Shown here piece by piece: positions 1 to 8,164 of a stretch of DNA of 64,000 nt. Origin of the DNA: Zobellella taiwanensis. Its GTDB lineage: Bacteria > Pseudomonadota > Gammaproteobacteria > Enterobacterales > Aeromonadaceae. A program made the position numbers and the translations under genes. The DNA lies in NCBI RefSeq assembly GCF_003012795.1, contig NZ_PXYH01000007.1, forward strand, positions 1 through 64,000, written 5' to 3'. Position 1 is the stretch's first letter; every line of letters begins with the position of its first letter. The notes below the pieces were generated by a model. It was not told the origin of the DNA. It was given only the letters and a program-made list of their open reading frames with translations, and ran no database searches.

Positions 1-701
1 GTCCAAGAAGGGAGAAATCGCGACGGTCCGGGACATGCTGGATATGCTCAACCTCAACGGCGCCGTGGTGACCCTGGATGCGCTGCACTGTCAGCGGGAG
101 ACCCTGGAAAAAATCCAGGACAAAAAAGCCCATGTCGTGGTGCAGGTTAAACACAATCAGCCCACGCTACGCAAAGCCGTCCAGTCTCAGTTCCAGACGG
201 TCTTCGACGCCCGCAAAGAGAAAGTGGTCGTTGAGCACAAGGAAACCGGTCATGGTCGTAAGGAAGAGCGCTATGTCTTTCAATTAAAAGCAAAACTACC
301 TGCAGAGCTGGCAGAAAAATGGCCGACTATCCGCAGTATTATCGCCGTTGAACGGCACCGCACCATCGATGGCAAAGGGACGGTGGATACCTCTTACTAT
401 GTCAGCTCCATGTCGCCCAAACATAAGCTGCTGGGGCACTACATCCGCCAGCACTGGCGGATAGAAAACAGTCAACATTACGTTCTGGATGTGGTGTTCA
501 ACGAAGACGCCTCCCGGATTGCCACTGGTGACGCGGTCGAAAACATGGCGTTGTTCCGGCGCTTCGTGATGAACATCCTCAGGCAGAGCGAATGTGGCTC
601 ACCGAGCCAGCGCAACAAGCTGAAGCGAGCCAGTTGGAACGACGATTATCGGGCCCAATTATTCTTTGGTTAAATTTACAGCAAAGTGTGCTCCCGCCCT
701 G
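1..701 (+). mobile_element. 3' part of an ISAs1-family insertion sequence
   Basis: The window opens inside this element, so its left end is not visible. It holds the C-terminal part of an ISAs1-type DDE transposase followed by 28 bases ending in GTGCTCCCGCCCTG. The reverse complement of that end starts CAGGGCGGGAGC, in keeping with the CAGGG-type ends I know for this family, so I place the right end at about 701. A target-site duplication cannot be tested because the left end is missing. Confidence 0.75.
2..673 (+). CDS. ISAs1-family transposase, partial (5' end outside window)
   Basis: The reading frame is open from base 2 and ends with TAA at 671-673, giving about 223 residues of a protein usually about 370-380 long. 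The fragment shows the middle and C-terminal part of the ISAs1/DDE transposase domain: the VTLDALHCQ segment carrying a catalytic Asp, the QVKHNQP motif, the YYVSSM segment, and the conserved HWRIENSQHYVLDVVFNED block containing the catalytic Glu. No frameshift or stop interrupts the visible part, so the element may be intact beyond the window edge. Transposases of this family move the element by cut and paste. The internal ATG at 35 is not taken as a start because the homologous region begins before it. Confidence 0.88.
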   Translation, partial: SKKGEIATVRDMLDMLNLNGAVVTLDALHCQRETLEKIQDKKAHVVVQVKHNQPTLRKAVQSQFQTVFDARKEKVVVEHKETGHGRKEERYVFQLKAKLPAELAEKWPTIRSIIAVERHRTIDGKGTVDTSYYVSSMSPKHKLLGHYIRQHWRIENSQHYVLDVVFNEDASRIATGDAVENMALFRRFVMNILRQSECGSPSQRNKLKRASWNDDYRAQLFFG

Positions 702-1045
702 GCCCGCAGCGACCGGGTTTCGTTAAGTAGGACTGCAGAGTAGTGGAATATACCGACCGTTTACTACTTGTGCTCCAGAGTACGGCAGCACACCAGTTCA
801 GCCACCTTGGGCATGTTTTTCCGTAATCTATTTGGTTGGGCCGCTGTGACCGTTGGAGAAAGTGGTTGCAGAGTGGCTCATCAGGGGATGCCCATGCTCG
901 GACTCTGTAGTTTCTGTAACTTTCCAAGCCGAGCACTCAGTTGCTCGACCATGCCAAGAGCTGAAGTGGTCAGAGGCCAAGTTGTCAATGTAGGTCATAT
1001 CGGCCCCGTTGTTTTGTGCATACACAAAAACACGTTATCTGCTAC

Positions 1046-1062
1046 TTTGACCCCCGGTCAAA
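1046..1062. repeat. perfect inverted repeat TTTGACC-CCC-GGTCAAA
   Basis: Two 7-bp arms separated by CCC form an exact palindrome. It lies just beside the GGTCACG repeats and about 135 bp from the 3' end of tRNA-Asp. Its shape fits a dimeric protein-binding site or a recombination core, but nothing proves a function. Confidence 0.5.
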
Positions 1063-1072
1063 ACAGGGTCTG

Positions 1073-1101
1073 GGTCACGAAATGGTCACGGTGTGGTCAC
1101 G
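1073..1101 (+). repeat. three GGTCACG repeats at 11-bp spacing
   Basis: GGTCACG occurs at 1073-1079, 1084-1090 and 1095-1101, with 4-bp spacers (AAAT, GTGT) and the same orientation. A period of about one helical turn places all copies on one DNA face, as in arm-type integrase sites or iterons. The copies are exact, but the role is inferred only from spacing and position near a tRNA 3' end. Confidence 0.55.
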
Positions 1102-1156
1102 AGGGGTGATTTGACAGGTTGAGCAAGGGGGATTTTACTAAAGGCAGAAAAGCAAA

Positions 1157-1187
1157 AAGCCCTTAGCTATCAATCAGCTAAGGGCTT
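1157..1187 (-). terminator. rho-independent terminator of tRNA-Asp
   Basis: Reading the minus strand, a 12-bp perfect stem (AAGCCCTTAGCT with AGCTAAGGGCTT) and a 7-nt loop are followed by a T-run (the A-run at 1154-1158). It starts 8 bases past the tRNA 3' end and fits as its terminator. Confidence 0.9.
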
Positions 1188-1195
1188 CTTAAATG

Positions 1196-1272
1196 TGGCG
1201 GAGCGGACGGGGCTCGAACCCGCGACCCCCGGCGTGACAGGCCGGTATTCTAACCAACTGAACTACCGCTCC
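1196..1272 (-). tRNA. tRNA-Asp (anticodon GTC)
   Basis: The minus strand folds into a complete 77-nt tRNA with encoded CCA. The acceptor arm starts GGAGCGG, the D-loop has AGTTGGTTAGA, the anticodon loop reads CCTGTCACG with GTC as anticodon, and the T-arm has GGTTCGAGCCC. In E. coli the tRNA-Asp gene aspV also lies next to dnaQ, and the same neighbourhood is kept here with one extra gene between. A consensus promoter lies upstream and a strong terminator downstream, so this is a single-gene unit. Confidence 0.97.
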
Positions 1273-1304
1273 GGTGCTCGGCACATTGCCTTTGAGCGAT
1301 GTGG

Positions 1305-1333
1305 ATAGTAAGCCGGGCCGGCCATGGGGTCAA
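1305..1333 (-). promoter_or_regulatory. sigma-70 promoter of tRNA-Asp
   Basis: The minus strand reads TTGACC, 17 bases, then TACTAT, close to the -35/-10 consensus with ideal spacing. The -10 box lies about 32 bp before the first base of the mature tRNA, as expected for a short 5' leader. Confidence 0.8.
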
Positions 1334-1398
1334 GGGTAAACAACCGCCTTTTGAACCGTCCGGATATTTTTTAGCCTCAAGCGACTAAAAAGCATGCT

Positions 1399-2529
1399 TT
1401 ATCCTTTTCCGGACCGCCGCCGGCGCCACCACAGGAAGGCCGCCACCGCCAGCAGCAGGGCCGCCGCCATCCCTGTACCCAGCTGGATAATGGGGTTTTT
1501 CCACCAGGGCTGCACCGCCGCCGGGGTCTTTCTGGCCACCGCCGGCGCGGCCACCCGCACCACCTGCTCGGGCAGGGCTATCTGGATTTCTCGGCCGGTC
1601 ACCGTGGTGGCGAAGGCCCGTCCCTGAAAGCGGTAGTTACCGGGCTGGATGGCGGGCGGCAGGGTGATGCTCTTGCCCCGCCCGGTCACGTCGGCCCTTT
1701 GCTCCAGGGGATTGAACAGCTGGCCGATAATCTCCAGGCTGTCCGGCTCCAGGTTGCTGTCGAGGGCCAAATCGATGCGCCACTGGCGTTCGTCGCTGGG
1801 AGTGCTGAACGACAGGCTCAGGGGCATGGGATGGATCAGCACTTCCTGCTCATAGGCCCGTGCCAGTACCCGGTTGGTGGCCTGGGCCTGGAACAGGTAA
1901 TTGCCCGGGAGGGCGTCGACCACCACTTCGGCGGTCAGCTTGCCGTCGCCCGGGTATTCGTCCAGCCCGGTACCGTCGTCGGCAAAGGCGCCGATGTGGA
2001 TTGGCGCCTGCTCAAAGCGCTGCTCCGGCTCGGGCGCGCCGGCGGCGGGGCTCAGCAAGCGGGCATCGAGTGACAGTCCGTCCAGGTAGTAGGCCGCGTC
2101 CACCACGGTGTCATCGTGCTTGAGCCAGGCACCCAGCTTGACCACTTCGTTCTGGAACAGCACCGGGGGCAACGGCTCCAGCTCCAGCCGGAACAGGCTG
2201 AGCAGGGAAATACCCCGCTCTGCGTTGACTTTGCCGGTAGCCTGCCAGGGGCCGGGCGTGGGCCGCCACAGGGTGATGATGTCGCGCGAGGGGGTGGACA
2301 CCCAGCTGATGTTGTCCGGATGGCGCTGCTGGTAGTACTTGCTGCCGTCGGGGCGGATCAGGACCACAGGGGCACTCGGCGTTTCCCGCTCGATAAACAG
2401 GGTAATCTCGCGGATAGAGGGATCGATGCGGAAGGTATTGTCGAGCCAGCGGGCGTGCTGCTCCTGGGCCAGGGCCGGAGCAGCGGCCAGCACGGCAAGG
2501 GCCAGCAGCCGGCTTATTGCGCGCGCCAT
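1399..2529 (-). CDS. TIGR03503-family membrane-anchored envelope protein
   Basis: A 376-residue protein of unknown function. The start chosen (2529) gives a signal peptide of the type LLALAVLAAAPALAQ. A longer open frame upstream lies inside dnaQ and is an artefact. The mature part looks like an all-beta periplasmic protein (an IDPSIREITLFIER segment, then repeated beta-rich stretches). A single membrane helix (about residues 345-367) and a short basic tail RRRRSGKG close it, so it is probably held in the inner membrane with the domain in the periplasm. I recognise it as the TIGR03503 type of gammaproteobacteria, partly by its place beside dnaQ. It overlaps the end of dnaQ by 16 bp and probably shares its transcript. 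Confidence 0.72.
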   Translation of the reverse strand: MARAISRLLALAVLAAAPALAQEQHARWLDNTFRIDPSIREITLFIERETPSAPVVLIRPDGSKYYQQRHPDNISWVSTPSRDIITLWRPTPGPWQATGKVNAERGISLLSLFRLELEPLPPVLFQNEVVKLGAWLKHDDTVVDAAYYLDGLSLDARLLSPAAGAPEPEQRFEQAPIHIGAFADDGTGLDEYPGDGKLTAEVVVDALPGNYLFQAQATNRVLARAYEQEVLIHPMPLSLSFSTPSDERQWRIDLALDSNLEPDSLEIIGQLFNPLEQRADVTGRGKSITLPPAIQPGNYRFQGRAFATTVTGREIQIALPEQVVRVAAPAVARKTPAAVQPWWKNPIIQLGTGMAAALLLAVAAFLWWRRRRSGKG

Positions 2530-3251
2530 AGGCAGTTGCCCCCCTTTTTCTGCACCAAATCGAGCCGTCCTTCGTGGGCCTGCAGTTCCGCCTCGCCGGC
2601 GCGGATCACCCGCAACGGCGGTCGGCCGGCGGCCAGCCGGCGCAACTCGCCGCCGTTGCCGCCGTCCTGCTGGCCGGTGTCGGTTTGCAGGTTCAGCTTG
2701 GTCTGGCCACCGGTCATCATCAGGTAGACGTCGGCCAGGATCTCGGCATCGAGCAAGGCCCCGTGCAGGCTGCGGTGGCTGTTGTCTATGCCGTAGCGGT
2801 CGCAGAGCACATCCAGGTTGTTGCGCTTGCCCGGAAACAGACGCCGGGCCAGGGCCAGGGTGTCGGTGATCCGGCACAGCGCGGCCATCCGCTCCGGGCG
2901 CCCCATCAGCTGCATTTCATAGTCGAGGAAGCCGACGTCGAAGGGCGCGTTGTGGGCAACCAGCTCGGCGCCTTCGATAAAATGCAGGAATTCATCGACC
3001 TTGTCGGTAAAGGACGGCTTGTCGGCGAGGAAATCGTCGGTAATGCCGTGAACCTGGATGGCTTCCTCGTCCACCTTGCGATCGGGCTTGAGATAAACGT
3101 GGAAGTGCCTGCCGGTCAGGCGGCGGTTGATCACTTCAACACAGCCGATTTCAATCACCCGGTGGCCCAGGTAGTGGGGCCCGGTGTCCATGTTCATGCC
3201 GGTGGTTTCGGTATCCAGTACAATTTGCCGCTGATGGCTCGACTCGATCAT
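2514..3251 (-). CDS. dnaQ: DNA polymerase III epsilon subunit (proofreading exonuclease)
   Basis: The 3'-5' exonuclease that proofreads in the polymerase III core. The 245 residues match the usual length (243 in E. coli). Exo I is DTETTGMN (Asp13, Glu15), Exo II is HNAPFDVGFLDYE, and Exo III-epsilon has HGALLDAE with the catalytic His and Asp, so all metal and base residues are present. The start at 3251 has AGGAGA five bases upstream and gives MIESS; an in-frame start 19 codons further up would run into the rnhA promoter region. The C-terminal tail, which in E. coli binds the alpha subunit, is present but diverged. It is divergent from rnhA, as in E. coli. Confidence 0.96.
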   Translation of the reverse strand: MIESSHQRQIVLDTETTGMNMDTGPHYLGHRVIEIGCVEVINRRLTGRHFHVYLKPDRKVDEEAIQVHGITDDFLADKPSFTDKVDEFLHFIEGAELVAHNAPFDVGFLDYEMQLMGRPERMAALCRITDTLALARRLFPGKRNNLDVLCDRYGIDNSHRSLHGALLDAEILADVYLMMTGGQTKLNLQTDTGQQDGGNGGELRRLAAGRPPLRVIRAGEAELQAHEGRLDLVQKKGGNCLWRAQ

Positions 3252-3382
3252 CGCTGTCTCCTGTGCACAGTGGTCGCCAGTATAAATAACTGATCCGCCC
3301 AGGGCCATAGCGGCGGCGGGCTGGTCCCTCCCCCGCCCCTGTGGCAGACTTGCGCCACGACGCAGATGAAAAACGGATACAC

Positions 3383-3844
3383 ATGAAACAGGTTCAGCTT
3401 TATACCGACGGTTCCTGCCTCGGCAACCCGGGCCCCGGCGGCTATGGCGCCGTGCTGATTTACCGCCAGCACCGCAAGGAGCTGAGCGGCGGCTACCGCC
3501 TGACCACCAACAACCGCATGGAACTGATGGCCGCCATCAGGGGACTGGAAGCCCTGAGCCACGGCTGCGTGGTGGATCTGACCACCGACAGCCAGTACGT
3601 CCGCCAGGGCATCACCCAGTGGATCAACGGCTGGAAGCGAAACAACTGGAAAACCGCCGCCAAAACCCCGGTCAAGAACGCGGACCTGTGGCAGCGGCTC
3701 GATACCGCCTGCCAGCAGCACCAGGTCCACTGGCACTGGGTCAAGGGACATTCCGGCCATCCGGAAAACGAACGCTGCGACGAGCTGGCGCGGCAAGCCG
3801 CCCTGCACGACTGCGACCGGGACGACAGTGGTTATTCGCGCTGA
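3383..3844 (+). CDS. rnhA: ribonuclease HI
   Basis: Cuts the RNA strand of RNA-DNA hybrids, removing primers and R-loops. The 153 residues are typical of bacterial type 1 enzymes. The DEDD catalytic set is visible: Asp9 in YTDGSC, Glu47 in NRMELM, Asp69 in TTDSQYV, and Asp in NERCDELAR. The His of VKGHSGH is also there, and the basic handle region ([17 protein letters not shown]) is intact. The start at 3383 gives [11 protein letters not shown], matching known N-termini; an in-frame ATG-less extension upstream is not conserved in type. It is divergent from dnaQ and its end overlaps the convergent methyltransferase by 13 bp. Confidence 0.96.
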   Translation: MKQVQLYTDGSCLGNPGPGGYGAVLIYRQHRKELSGGYRLTTNNRMELMAAIRGLEALSHGCVVDLTTDSQYVRQGITQWINGWKRNNWKTAAKTPVKNADLWQRLDTACQQHQVHWHWVKGHSGHPENERCDELARQAALHDCDRDDSGYSR

Positions 3845-4524
3845 CGGGCCATCTCCGGCTGAACGAGGGTATTGGCCACCGGCCGGCGTTCGCGCACCGG
3901 GGTGAGCGGGAAGCGGCGTTTGCGCGCCAGCAGCACATATACCGCCGCCGGTGAGGGGCACAGCTGGTGCGGCCGGTGGTCCCAGCCGGGCCACCGGCCG
4001 CTAAACCCGATATAGTCTCGCTCGATCACCTCAAATCCCAGCAATTTCAGCCAGTCCTCCACCCGCCCCGGCGCCAGCATCTGGCGCCAGGGCGGCAGTC
4101 GGCGGCGCCAGCCCGGCCACAGCCGGGCCAGGCCGGCGCTGCCCCAGGGATTAAAACCGGTCAGCAGCAGCCAGCCGTCGTCCCGCAACACCACTTCGGT
4201 TTCGCGCAATACCGCATGGGGATGGAGGCTGTAGTCGAGCACATGGGCCAGCAGGCAGGCATCGAGGCTGCCGGGGGCGAAGGGCATGGCGGTAGCATCC
4301 CCCAGCACGTCCATGCCCGCCGCCGGCTGCTGGGCCATGACCACCGCCTGGCGGATGCGGCTGCGCTCAAGCGACAAGGCCGCACTCAGGGCATCCACCT
4401 TGAGCAGGTTGAACCCGAACAGGCCGGGAGCCCAGTCATCCAGGCGCTGCTGTATCCGGGTTGCGATGAATTCGCCCCGCGGCAGGCTGCGCCAGCCGTC
4501 GGGCGCTGTACTGGCTGTGTTCAT
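3832..4524 (-). CDS. yafS: class I SAM-dependent methyltransferase, YafS-like
   Basis: A 230-residue predicted methyltransferase with unknown substrate. The Rossmann core is loose in its first part, but the central segment reads like methyltransferase type 11: [23 protein letters not shown], then [23 protein letters not shown], a typical motif IV-to-motif VI stretch. The position between rnhA and gloB is the same as yafS in E. coli, which supports the name. The start at 4524 (MNTAST) is preferred. A longer frame reaches 4569 but would run almost to the gloB start on the other strand, leaving no room for a promoter. It is divergent from gloB with only 49 bp between starts. Confidence 0.82.
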   Translation of the reverse strand: MNTASTAPDGWRSLPRGEFIATRIQQRLDDWAPGLFGFNLLKVDALSAALSLERSRIRQAVVMAQQPAAGMDVLGDATAMPFAPGSLDACLLAHVLDYSLHPHAVLRETEVVLRDDGWLLLTGFNPWGSAGLARLWPGWRRRLPPWRQMLAPGRVEDWLKLLGFEVIERDYIGFSGRWPGWDHRPHQLCPSPAAVYVLLARKRRFPLTPVRERRPVANTLVQPEMARQRE

Positions 4525-4573
4525 GGCGCCTCTGGTAAGCTTTGGCAAAATCCGTTTTACGCAGGACATCTTG

Positions 4574-5347
4574 ATGATGCTTAACGTTAGTCCCCTCAGC
4601 GCCTTTAACGATAACTATATCTGGCTGATTAGCAATGGCCGCCAGGCCGCCGTCGTCGATCCGGGCGATGCCGCTCCGGTGCGGACCGCCCTGGCCGAAC
4701 GCGGCCTGGAACTGACTGCCATCCTGATCACCCATCATCACCGGGATCACACCGGCGGGATCGCGCCCCTGCTGGCGGACTGGCCGCAGGCACAGGTGTT
4801 CGCGCCCGCCGCCGAACCCCTGCCGGTCCCCGGGGCGCGGTCGCTCGCCGATGGCGAGCCCCTGGTCTTGCCCGGTATCGGACTGGAGCTGGCCGTCCTG
4901 GCCGTGCCCGGCCACACCCTGGGCCACCTGGCCTACCACGGCCAGGACATGCTGTTTTGCGGCGATACCATGTTTTCCGGCGGCTGCGGCCGGCTGTTCG
5001 AAGGCACCCCGGTGCAGATGCACCAATCCCTGGCGCGGCTCGCCGCCCTGCCCGGCCATACCCGGGTCTATTGCGCCCATGAGTATACTCAGGCCAACCT
5101 GGCGTTTTGCCATGCGGTGGAGCCGGACAACCCGGAGCTGAAAAAATACATGCAAAAGGTAGCCAAACTGCGCCAGCAGGGTATCCCCAGCCTGCCGACT
5201 TCCATCGACCAGGAAAAGGCGGTCAATGTCTTCCTGCGCGCCCATCTGGCGGGGGTCCGGGCCCGGGCGCAGCTGCAGGCGATGATGGAGTTAAATGAAG
5301 ACCACGAGGTGTTCGCGGCACTTCGCCGCTGGAAGGACGATTTTTAA
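4574..5347 (+). CDS. gloB: hydroxyacylglutathione hydrolase (glyoxalase II)
   Basis: Hydrolyses S-lactoylglutathione to lactate and glutathione, the second step of methylglyoxal detoxification. The 257 residues show the metallo-beta-lactamase metal motif THHHRDHTGG (near residues 53-62), the second His in VPGHTLGHL, the bridging Asp in FCGDTMFSGGCGRLFEG, and the C-terminal HEYTQANLAF and NPELKKY elements of the glutathione-binding region. Two ATG codons stand in tandem (4574, 4577); the first has AGGA 7 bases upstream and is used, but the second is nearly as likely. A much longer open frame upstream is antisense to the methyltransferase. Confidence 0.95.
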   Translation: MMLNVSPLSAFNDNYIWLISNGRQAAVVDPGDAAPVRTALAERGLELTAILITHHHRDHTGGIAPLLADWPQAQVFAPAAEPLPVPGARSLADGEPLVLPGIGLELAVLAVPGHTLGHLAYHGQDMLFCGDTMFSGGCGRLFEGTPVQMHQSLARLAALPGHTRVYCAHEYTQANLAFCHAVEPDNPELKKYMQKVAKLRQQGIPSLPTSIDQEKAVNVFLRAHLAGVRARAQLQAMMELNEDHEVFAALRRWKDDF

Positions 5348-5410
5348 CGAACTTGATTAAGCTGCTCACAAAGCATACACTGGCCGCCGTTTTTGTGAGA
5401 CGCAGACACC

Positions 5411-6814
5411 ATGAGAAGACTCTGTATTTTATCCAGTGCCTTGCTCCTGGCGGGCTGCCAGGCGATGCCGGCCGATTCGGCGCGGCATCCCTATGGCCAT
5501 CAGGAAACAGGTGGAGGGCAGGCGCACAGCCAGCTCTACCCGAAAGCAGCGGCCTATTCGTCGCTCAAGGTACACAGCAAGGCAGCCGACGGCGGCCGTT
5601 ACTACAGCAAAGTACCGCACTCGTCGGATAACCGGCGAAACCCGCAGCACGCCGAGGCGGCGCAGCCCAATCTGTGGCTGGCGCTGGCCGATCAGATGCA
5701 GCTCGATGTTCCCCTGGATCATCCCAGGGTGGTTGCCCAGCGCAACTGGTACCTGAAACACCCGGCCTATATGCGTTCCGTATCCGAACGCGCCAGACCG
5801 TTTCTCTATCTCATCAAGGAAGAGATAGAGAAACGGAACATGCCGATGGAACTGGTACTGTTGCCGGTGGTCGAGAGCACCTTCGATCCCAAGGCCTATT
5901 CCCGCGGCCACGCCGCCGGCCTGTGGCAGATGCTGCAGGGCACCGGCAGGAACTTTGGCCTGCATTACGACAGCTGGTACGACGGCCGTTACGACATCAT
6001 GGCCTCGACCCGGGCGGCGCTCGATTACCTTGAATACCTGCACGACTTCTTCGACGGCGACTGGAGCCATGCCCTGGCCGCCTACAATTCGGGAGAAGGC
6101 CGGGTACAAAAGGCGATCAAGGCCAACCGTCGCCAGGGCAAGCCGACCGACTACTGGTCGCTGTCGCTGCCCAAGGAAACCCAGAACTACCTGCCCAAGC
6201 TGCTGGCCCTGGCGGATATCCTCAAGCATCCCGGCCATTACGGCATGGACGTGCCCGAAATCCCCAACCGGCCGCAATTGGCGGTGGTCGAGGTGGAAGG
6301 CCAGGTGGATCTCAACATGGCGGCCGATCTGGCAGGTGTGAACCGGGGCCAGTTGCGGGCACTCAACCCCGCCTTCAAGCGCACCGCCACCTCGCCGGCG
6401 CGCAACGCCGAAATCCTGGTGCCGGTACGCCATGCCCAGAGCTTTGAGCTGGCCATGGCCGACCTGCCCGAGCAGGATCGCAAGTCGTTCCAGCGCTATC
6501 AGGTGCGCGGCGGCGACAACCTGGGGCTGATCGCCCGCCGTCACGGCACCAGCGTCGACGCCATCCGCCAGGCCAACAACCTGCGCGGCACCACCATAAG
6601 GGTGGGCCAGACGCTGATGGTGCCCAACGCCGCCCGGCCGGCACCGGCCACGGCAGAAGACGGTGTTTACCTGGTGCAGGCCGGGGATTCCCTGTCTGCC
6701 ATCGCCAGCCGCTTCAGCGTCACCATTTCCGACCTGCTGCGCTGGAACCGGCTGTCCGACCAGCACAGCCTGCGCGCCGGCCAGAAGCTGATCGTTTCGG
6801 TCAATTCCGGCTGA
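5411..6814 (+). CDS. mltD: membrane-bound lytic murein transglycosylase D
   Basis: An outer-membrane lipoprotein that cleaves peptidoglycan glycan strands. It has a lipobox LLAGC with the lipidated Cys at residue 16. A family 1 transglycosylase domain follows with catalytic Glu in PVVESTFDPKAYS and the GLWQ and AAYNSGEGRV motifs. Two C-terminal LysM modules bind peptidoglycan (YQVRGGDNLGLIARRHG and YLVQAGDSLSAIASRFS). The length of 467 residues is close to E. coli MltD (452). It lies 63 bp after gloB, the neighbour it also has in E. coli, and ends at a strong terminator. Confidence 0.95.
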   Translation: MRRLCILSSALLLAGCQAMPADSARHPYGHQETGGGQAHSQLYPKAAAYSSLKVHSKAADGGRYYSKVPHSSDNRRNPQHAEAAQPNLWLALADQMQLDVPLDHPRVVAQRNWYLKHPAYMRSVSERARPFLYLIKEEIEKRNMPMELVLLPVVESTFDPKAYSRGHAAGLWQMLQGTGRNFGLHYDSWYDGRYDIMASTRAALDYLEYLHDFFDGDWSHALAAYNSGEGRVQKAIKANRRQGKPTDYWSLSLPKETQNYLPKLLALADILKHPGHYGMDVPEIPNRPQLAVVEVEGQVDLNMAADLAGVNRGQLRALNPAFKRTATSPARNAEILVPVRHAQSFELAMADLPEQDRKSFQRYQVRGGDNLGLIARRHGTSVDAIRQANNLRGTTIRVGQTLMVPNAARPAPATAEDGVYLVQAGDSLSAIASRFSVTISDLLRWNRLSDQHSLRAGQKLIVSVNSG

Positions 6815-6834
6815 GGCCAGCGGGCCTGACGCAC

Positions 6835-6868
6835 ACAAAAAGGGAGCCGTCAGGCTCCCTTTTTGTGT
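6835..6868. terminator. bidirectional terminator between mltD and the EEP-fold gene
   Basis: ACACAAAAAGGGAGCC and GGCTCCCTTTTTGTGT form a long perfect stem with a GTCA loop. A/T runs on both sides let it stop transcription of the two convergent genes. Confidence 0.92.
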
Positions 6869-6875
6869 TCTCCCC

Positions 6876-7742
6876 TCAGTGGCCGGGCATCCGGAAACCG
6901 GCCCGCAGGGGGCCGTGATCCGAGGCCTCGGAACGGGCGCTGTCCACCCATTCCAGCTCCAGCCCGCGATAAAAGATGCCGTCGAGGGCATAGCCCAGAA
7001 AGCGGGTGCGCACATCCGGCTCGGGCACCGCCTCGGTCAGCCCCTGGGCCCGGGCCCAGTCGTTGAGCATGCGGTTGCGGCGGGCATTCCAGCGGTTGAA
7101 GTCCCCCGCCACGATCACCGGGCCGCCGTGCTCGGCCACTTCCTTGCCAATCCGGTCCAGCTGCGCCTGGTAGGTCCGCCCGCGCAGGGAAAAATTCACT
7201 GCATGCAGGTTCACCACCAGCAACTGCTCGGCCGCGCCCTCCAGGGGATAGCGGCTGAACAGCAGCGACTTGGGAACCCGGGTTGCCGGCTCCGCCACCC
7301 GCTGGGCACACACCTGGGTCACGTCGCCCGGGGCCGCGGTCAGCACCCCGTTGGGACGTTCGCGCCAGCTGAAGGCCGCCACCTGGAACCAGTGCAGATC
7401 CCGCTCGGACAGCCACTGGTACAGGGCCGGCTCGCCGCTGGCTTCCTGCAGCAACAGCAGCTCGGTCTCTTCGGCCCAGCGCGCCAGTTCCGCCTGCCAG
7501 TCTCCCTGCTGCTTGTAGATATTCCAGCTCAGCAGGGAAAACCGCGCCGGCAGGGCCCGGAAGTCATTCAGCCCCGGATACAGGCACTCGCCGGCCGACG
7601 GCGCGAAACGATCGCTGTGCAGCAGGCCGGCAGGCACCTCGATGCAGCCGGCCAGCAACAGCGCCGCCGCCAGCGCCGTTGCCCTAGTCCCGGTGCTGGA
7701 CCGCACGGGGGCGTCCGTCCTGATCGATGGCCACATACACAA
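6876..7742 (-). CDS. endonuclease/exonuclease/phosphatase-fold lipoprotein, YafD-like
   Basis: Metal-dependent phosphoesterase fold (EEP superfamily), substrate unknown. All core motifs are visible: LLSWNIYKQQ (Asn), LLLLQEA (Glu), HAVNFSLRGR, VIVAGDFNRWNARR (Asp, Asn) and the final SDHGPLRA (Asp-His). The N-terminus carries a hydrophobic stretch ending LLLAGC, a good lipobox, so the protein is probably exported and lipid-anchored. The ATG at 7742 overlaps yciA by 59 bp. A GTG at 7706 would give a cleaner signal peptide and may be the true start. It is the neighbour of mltD, as yafD is near mltD in E. coli. Confidence 0.82.
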   Translation of the reverse strand: MCMWPSIRTDAPVRSSTGTRATALAAALLLAGCIEVPAGLLHSDRFAPSAGECLYPGLNDFRALPARFSLLSWNIYKQQGDWQAELARWAEETELLLLQEASGEPALYQWLSERDLHWFQVAAFSWRERPNGVLTAAPGDVTQVCAQRVAEPATRVPKSLLFSRYPLEGAAEQLLVVNLHAVNFSLRGRTYQAQLDRIGKEVAEHGGPVIVAGDFNRWNARRNRMLNDWARAQGLTEAVPEPDVRTRFLGYALDGIFYRGLELEWVDSARSEASDHGPLRAGFRMPGH

Positions 7743-8082
7743 AGCGGCCCCGGGCCACGCAATAGCGCGGCCCGTTTTCCGGCATCAGTACCGGCTTGAC
7801 CCAGACCTCGACCTGGATGGTGATAGAGCTGCGCCCGACCCGCACCCGTTCGCCATAGCAGCAAACCACATCGCCCACCTGTACCGGGCGGGAAAACACC
7901 ATTTCGTCCACCGCCACGGTGCACACCCGGCCCAGGGCGATTTCATTGGCCAGCAGGCTGCCGCCCAGATCCATCTGCGACATGATCCAGCCGCCAAAAA
8001 TATCGCCGTTGGCATTGGTGTCGGCCGGCATGGCCATGGTGCGCAGCAGCAAATCGCCCCGGGGGCTAGGTTGTTCAGACAT
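7684..8082 (-). CDS. yciA: acyl-CoA thioesterase, YciA type
   Basis: A hotdog-fold thioesterase that hydrolyses acyl-CoA esters. The 132 residues match the family length. The N-terminal stretch MPADTNANGDIFGGW holds the Asn and Asp of the active site, followed by the MDLGGSLLA helix. TVAVDEMVFSRPV and VGDVVCCYG are typical of YciA. The gene is first in a two-gene minus-strand unit with the EEP-fold lipoprotein, whose start overlaps its end, so the two are probably co-transcribed although no shared pathway is evident. Confidence 0.92.
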   Translation of the reverse strand: MSEQPSPRGDLLLRTMAMPADTNANGDIFGGWIMSQMDLGGSLLANEIALGRVCTVAVDEMVFSRPVQVGDVVCCYGERVRVGRSSITIQVEVWVKPVLMPENGPRYCVARGRFVYVAIDQDGRPRAVQHRD

Positions 8083-8164
8083 GTTTACGAGATTCTCCCA
8101 TCGGCAATGAAAGTGGCATAATAATCAGCCTTATCCATGGCCGCAATTTGGTATCCAAAAACCC

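Larger units (their letters stand above)
702..1153. other. gene-free stretch between the IS end and tRNA-Asp
   Basis: I see no convincing gene here. The short open frames on both strands lack recognisable domains and ribosome binding sites, and they overlap one another. The stretch does hold a perfect 7-bp inverted repeat (1046-1062) and three GGTCACG copies spaced 11 bp apart (1073-1101), listed separately. It may be decayed mobile DNA, since it lies between an IS end and the 3' side of a tRNA gene. Confidence 0.5.

Noticed and set aside
676-1109. Short open frames between the IS end and tRNA-Asp
   Set aside because: They overlap each other on both strands, lack ribosome binding sites and domains, and could not be joined into a recognisable transposase or integrase.
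1373-1398. Terminator after the TIGR03503 gene
   Set aside because: Only a weak A/T stem (TTTTTAG/CTAAAAA) can be drawn, without a GC-rich stem.
2514-3308. Longer DnaQ starting at 3308
   Set aside because: The extra 19 residues are not typical of DnaQ and lack a ribosome binding site; the start at 3251 has AGGAGA at good distance.
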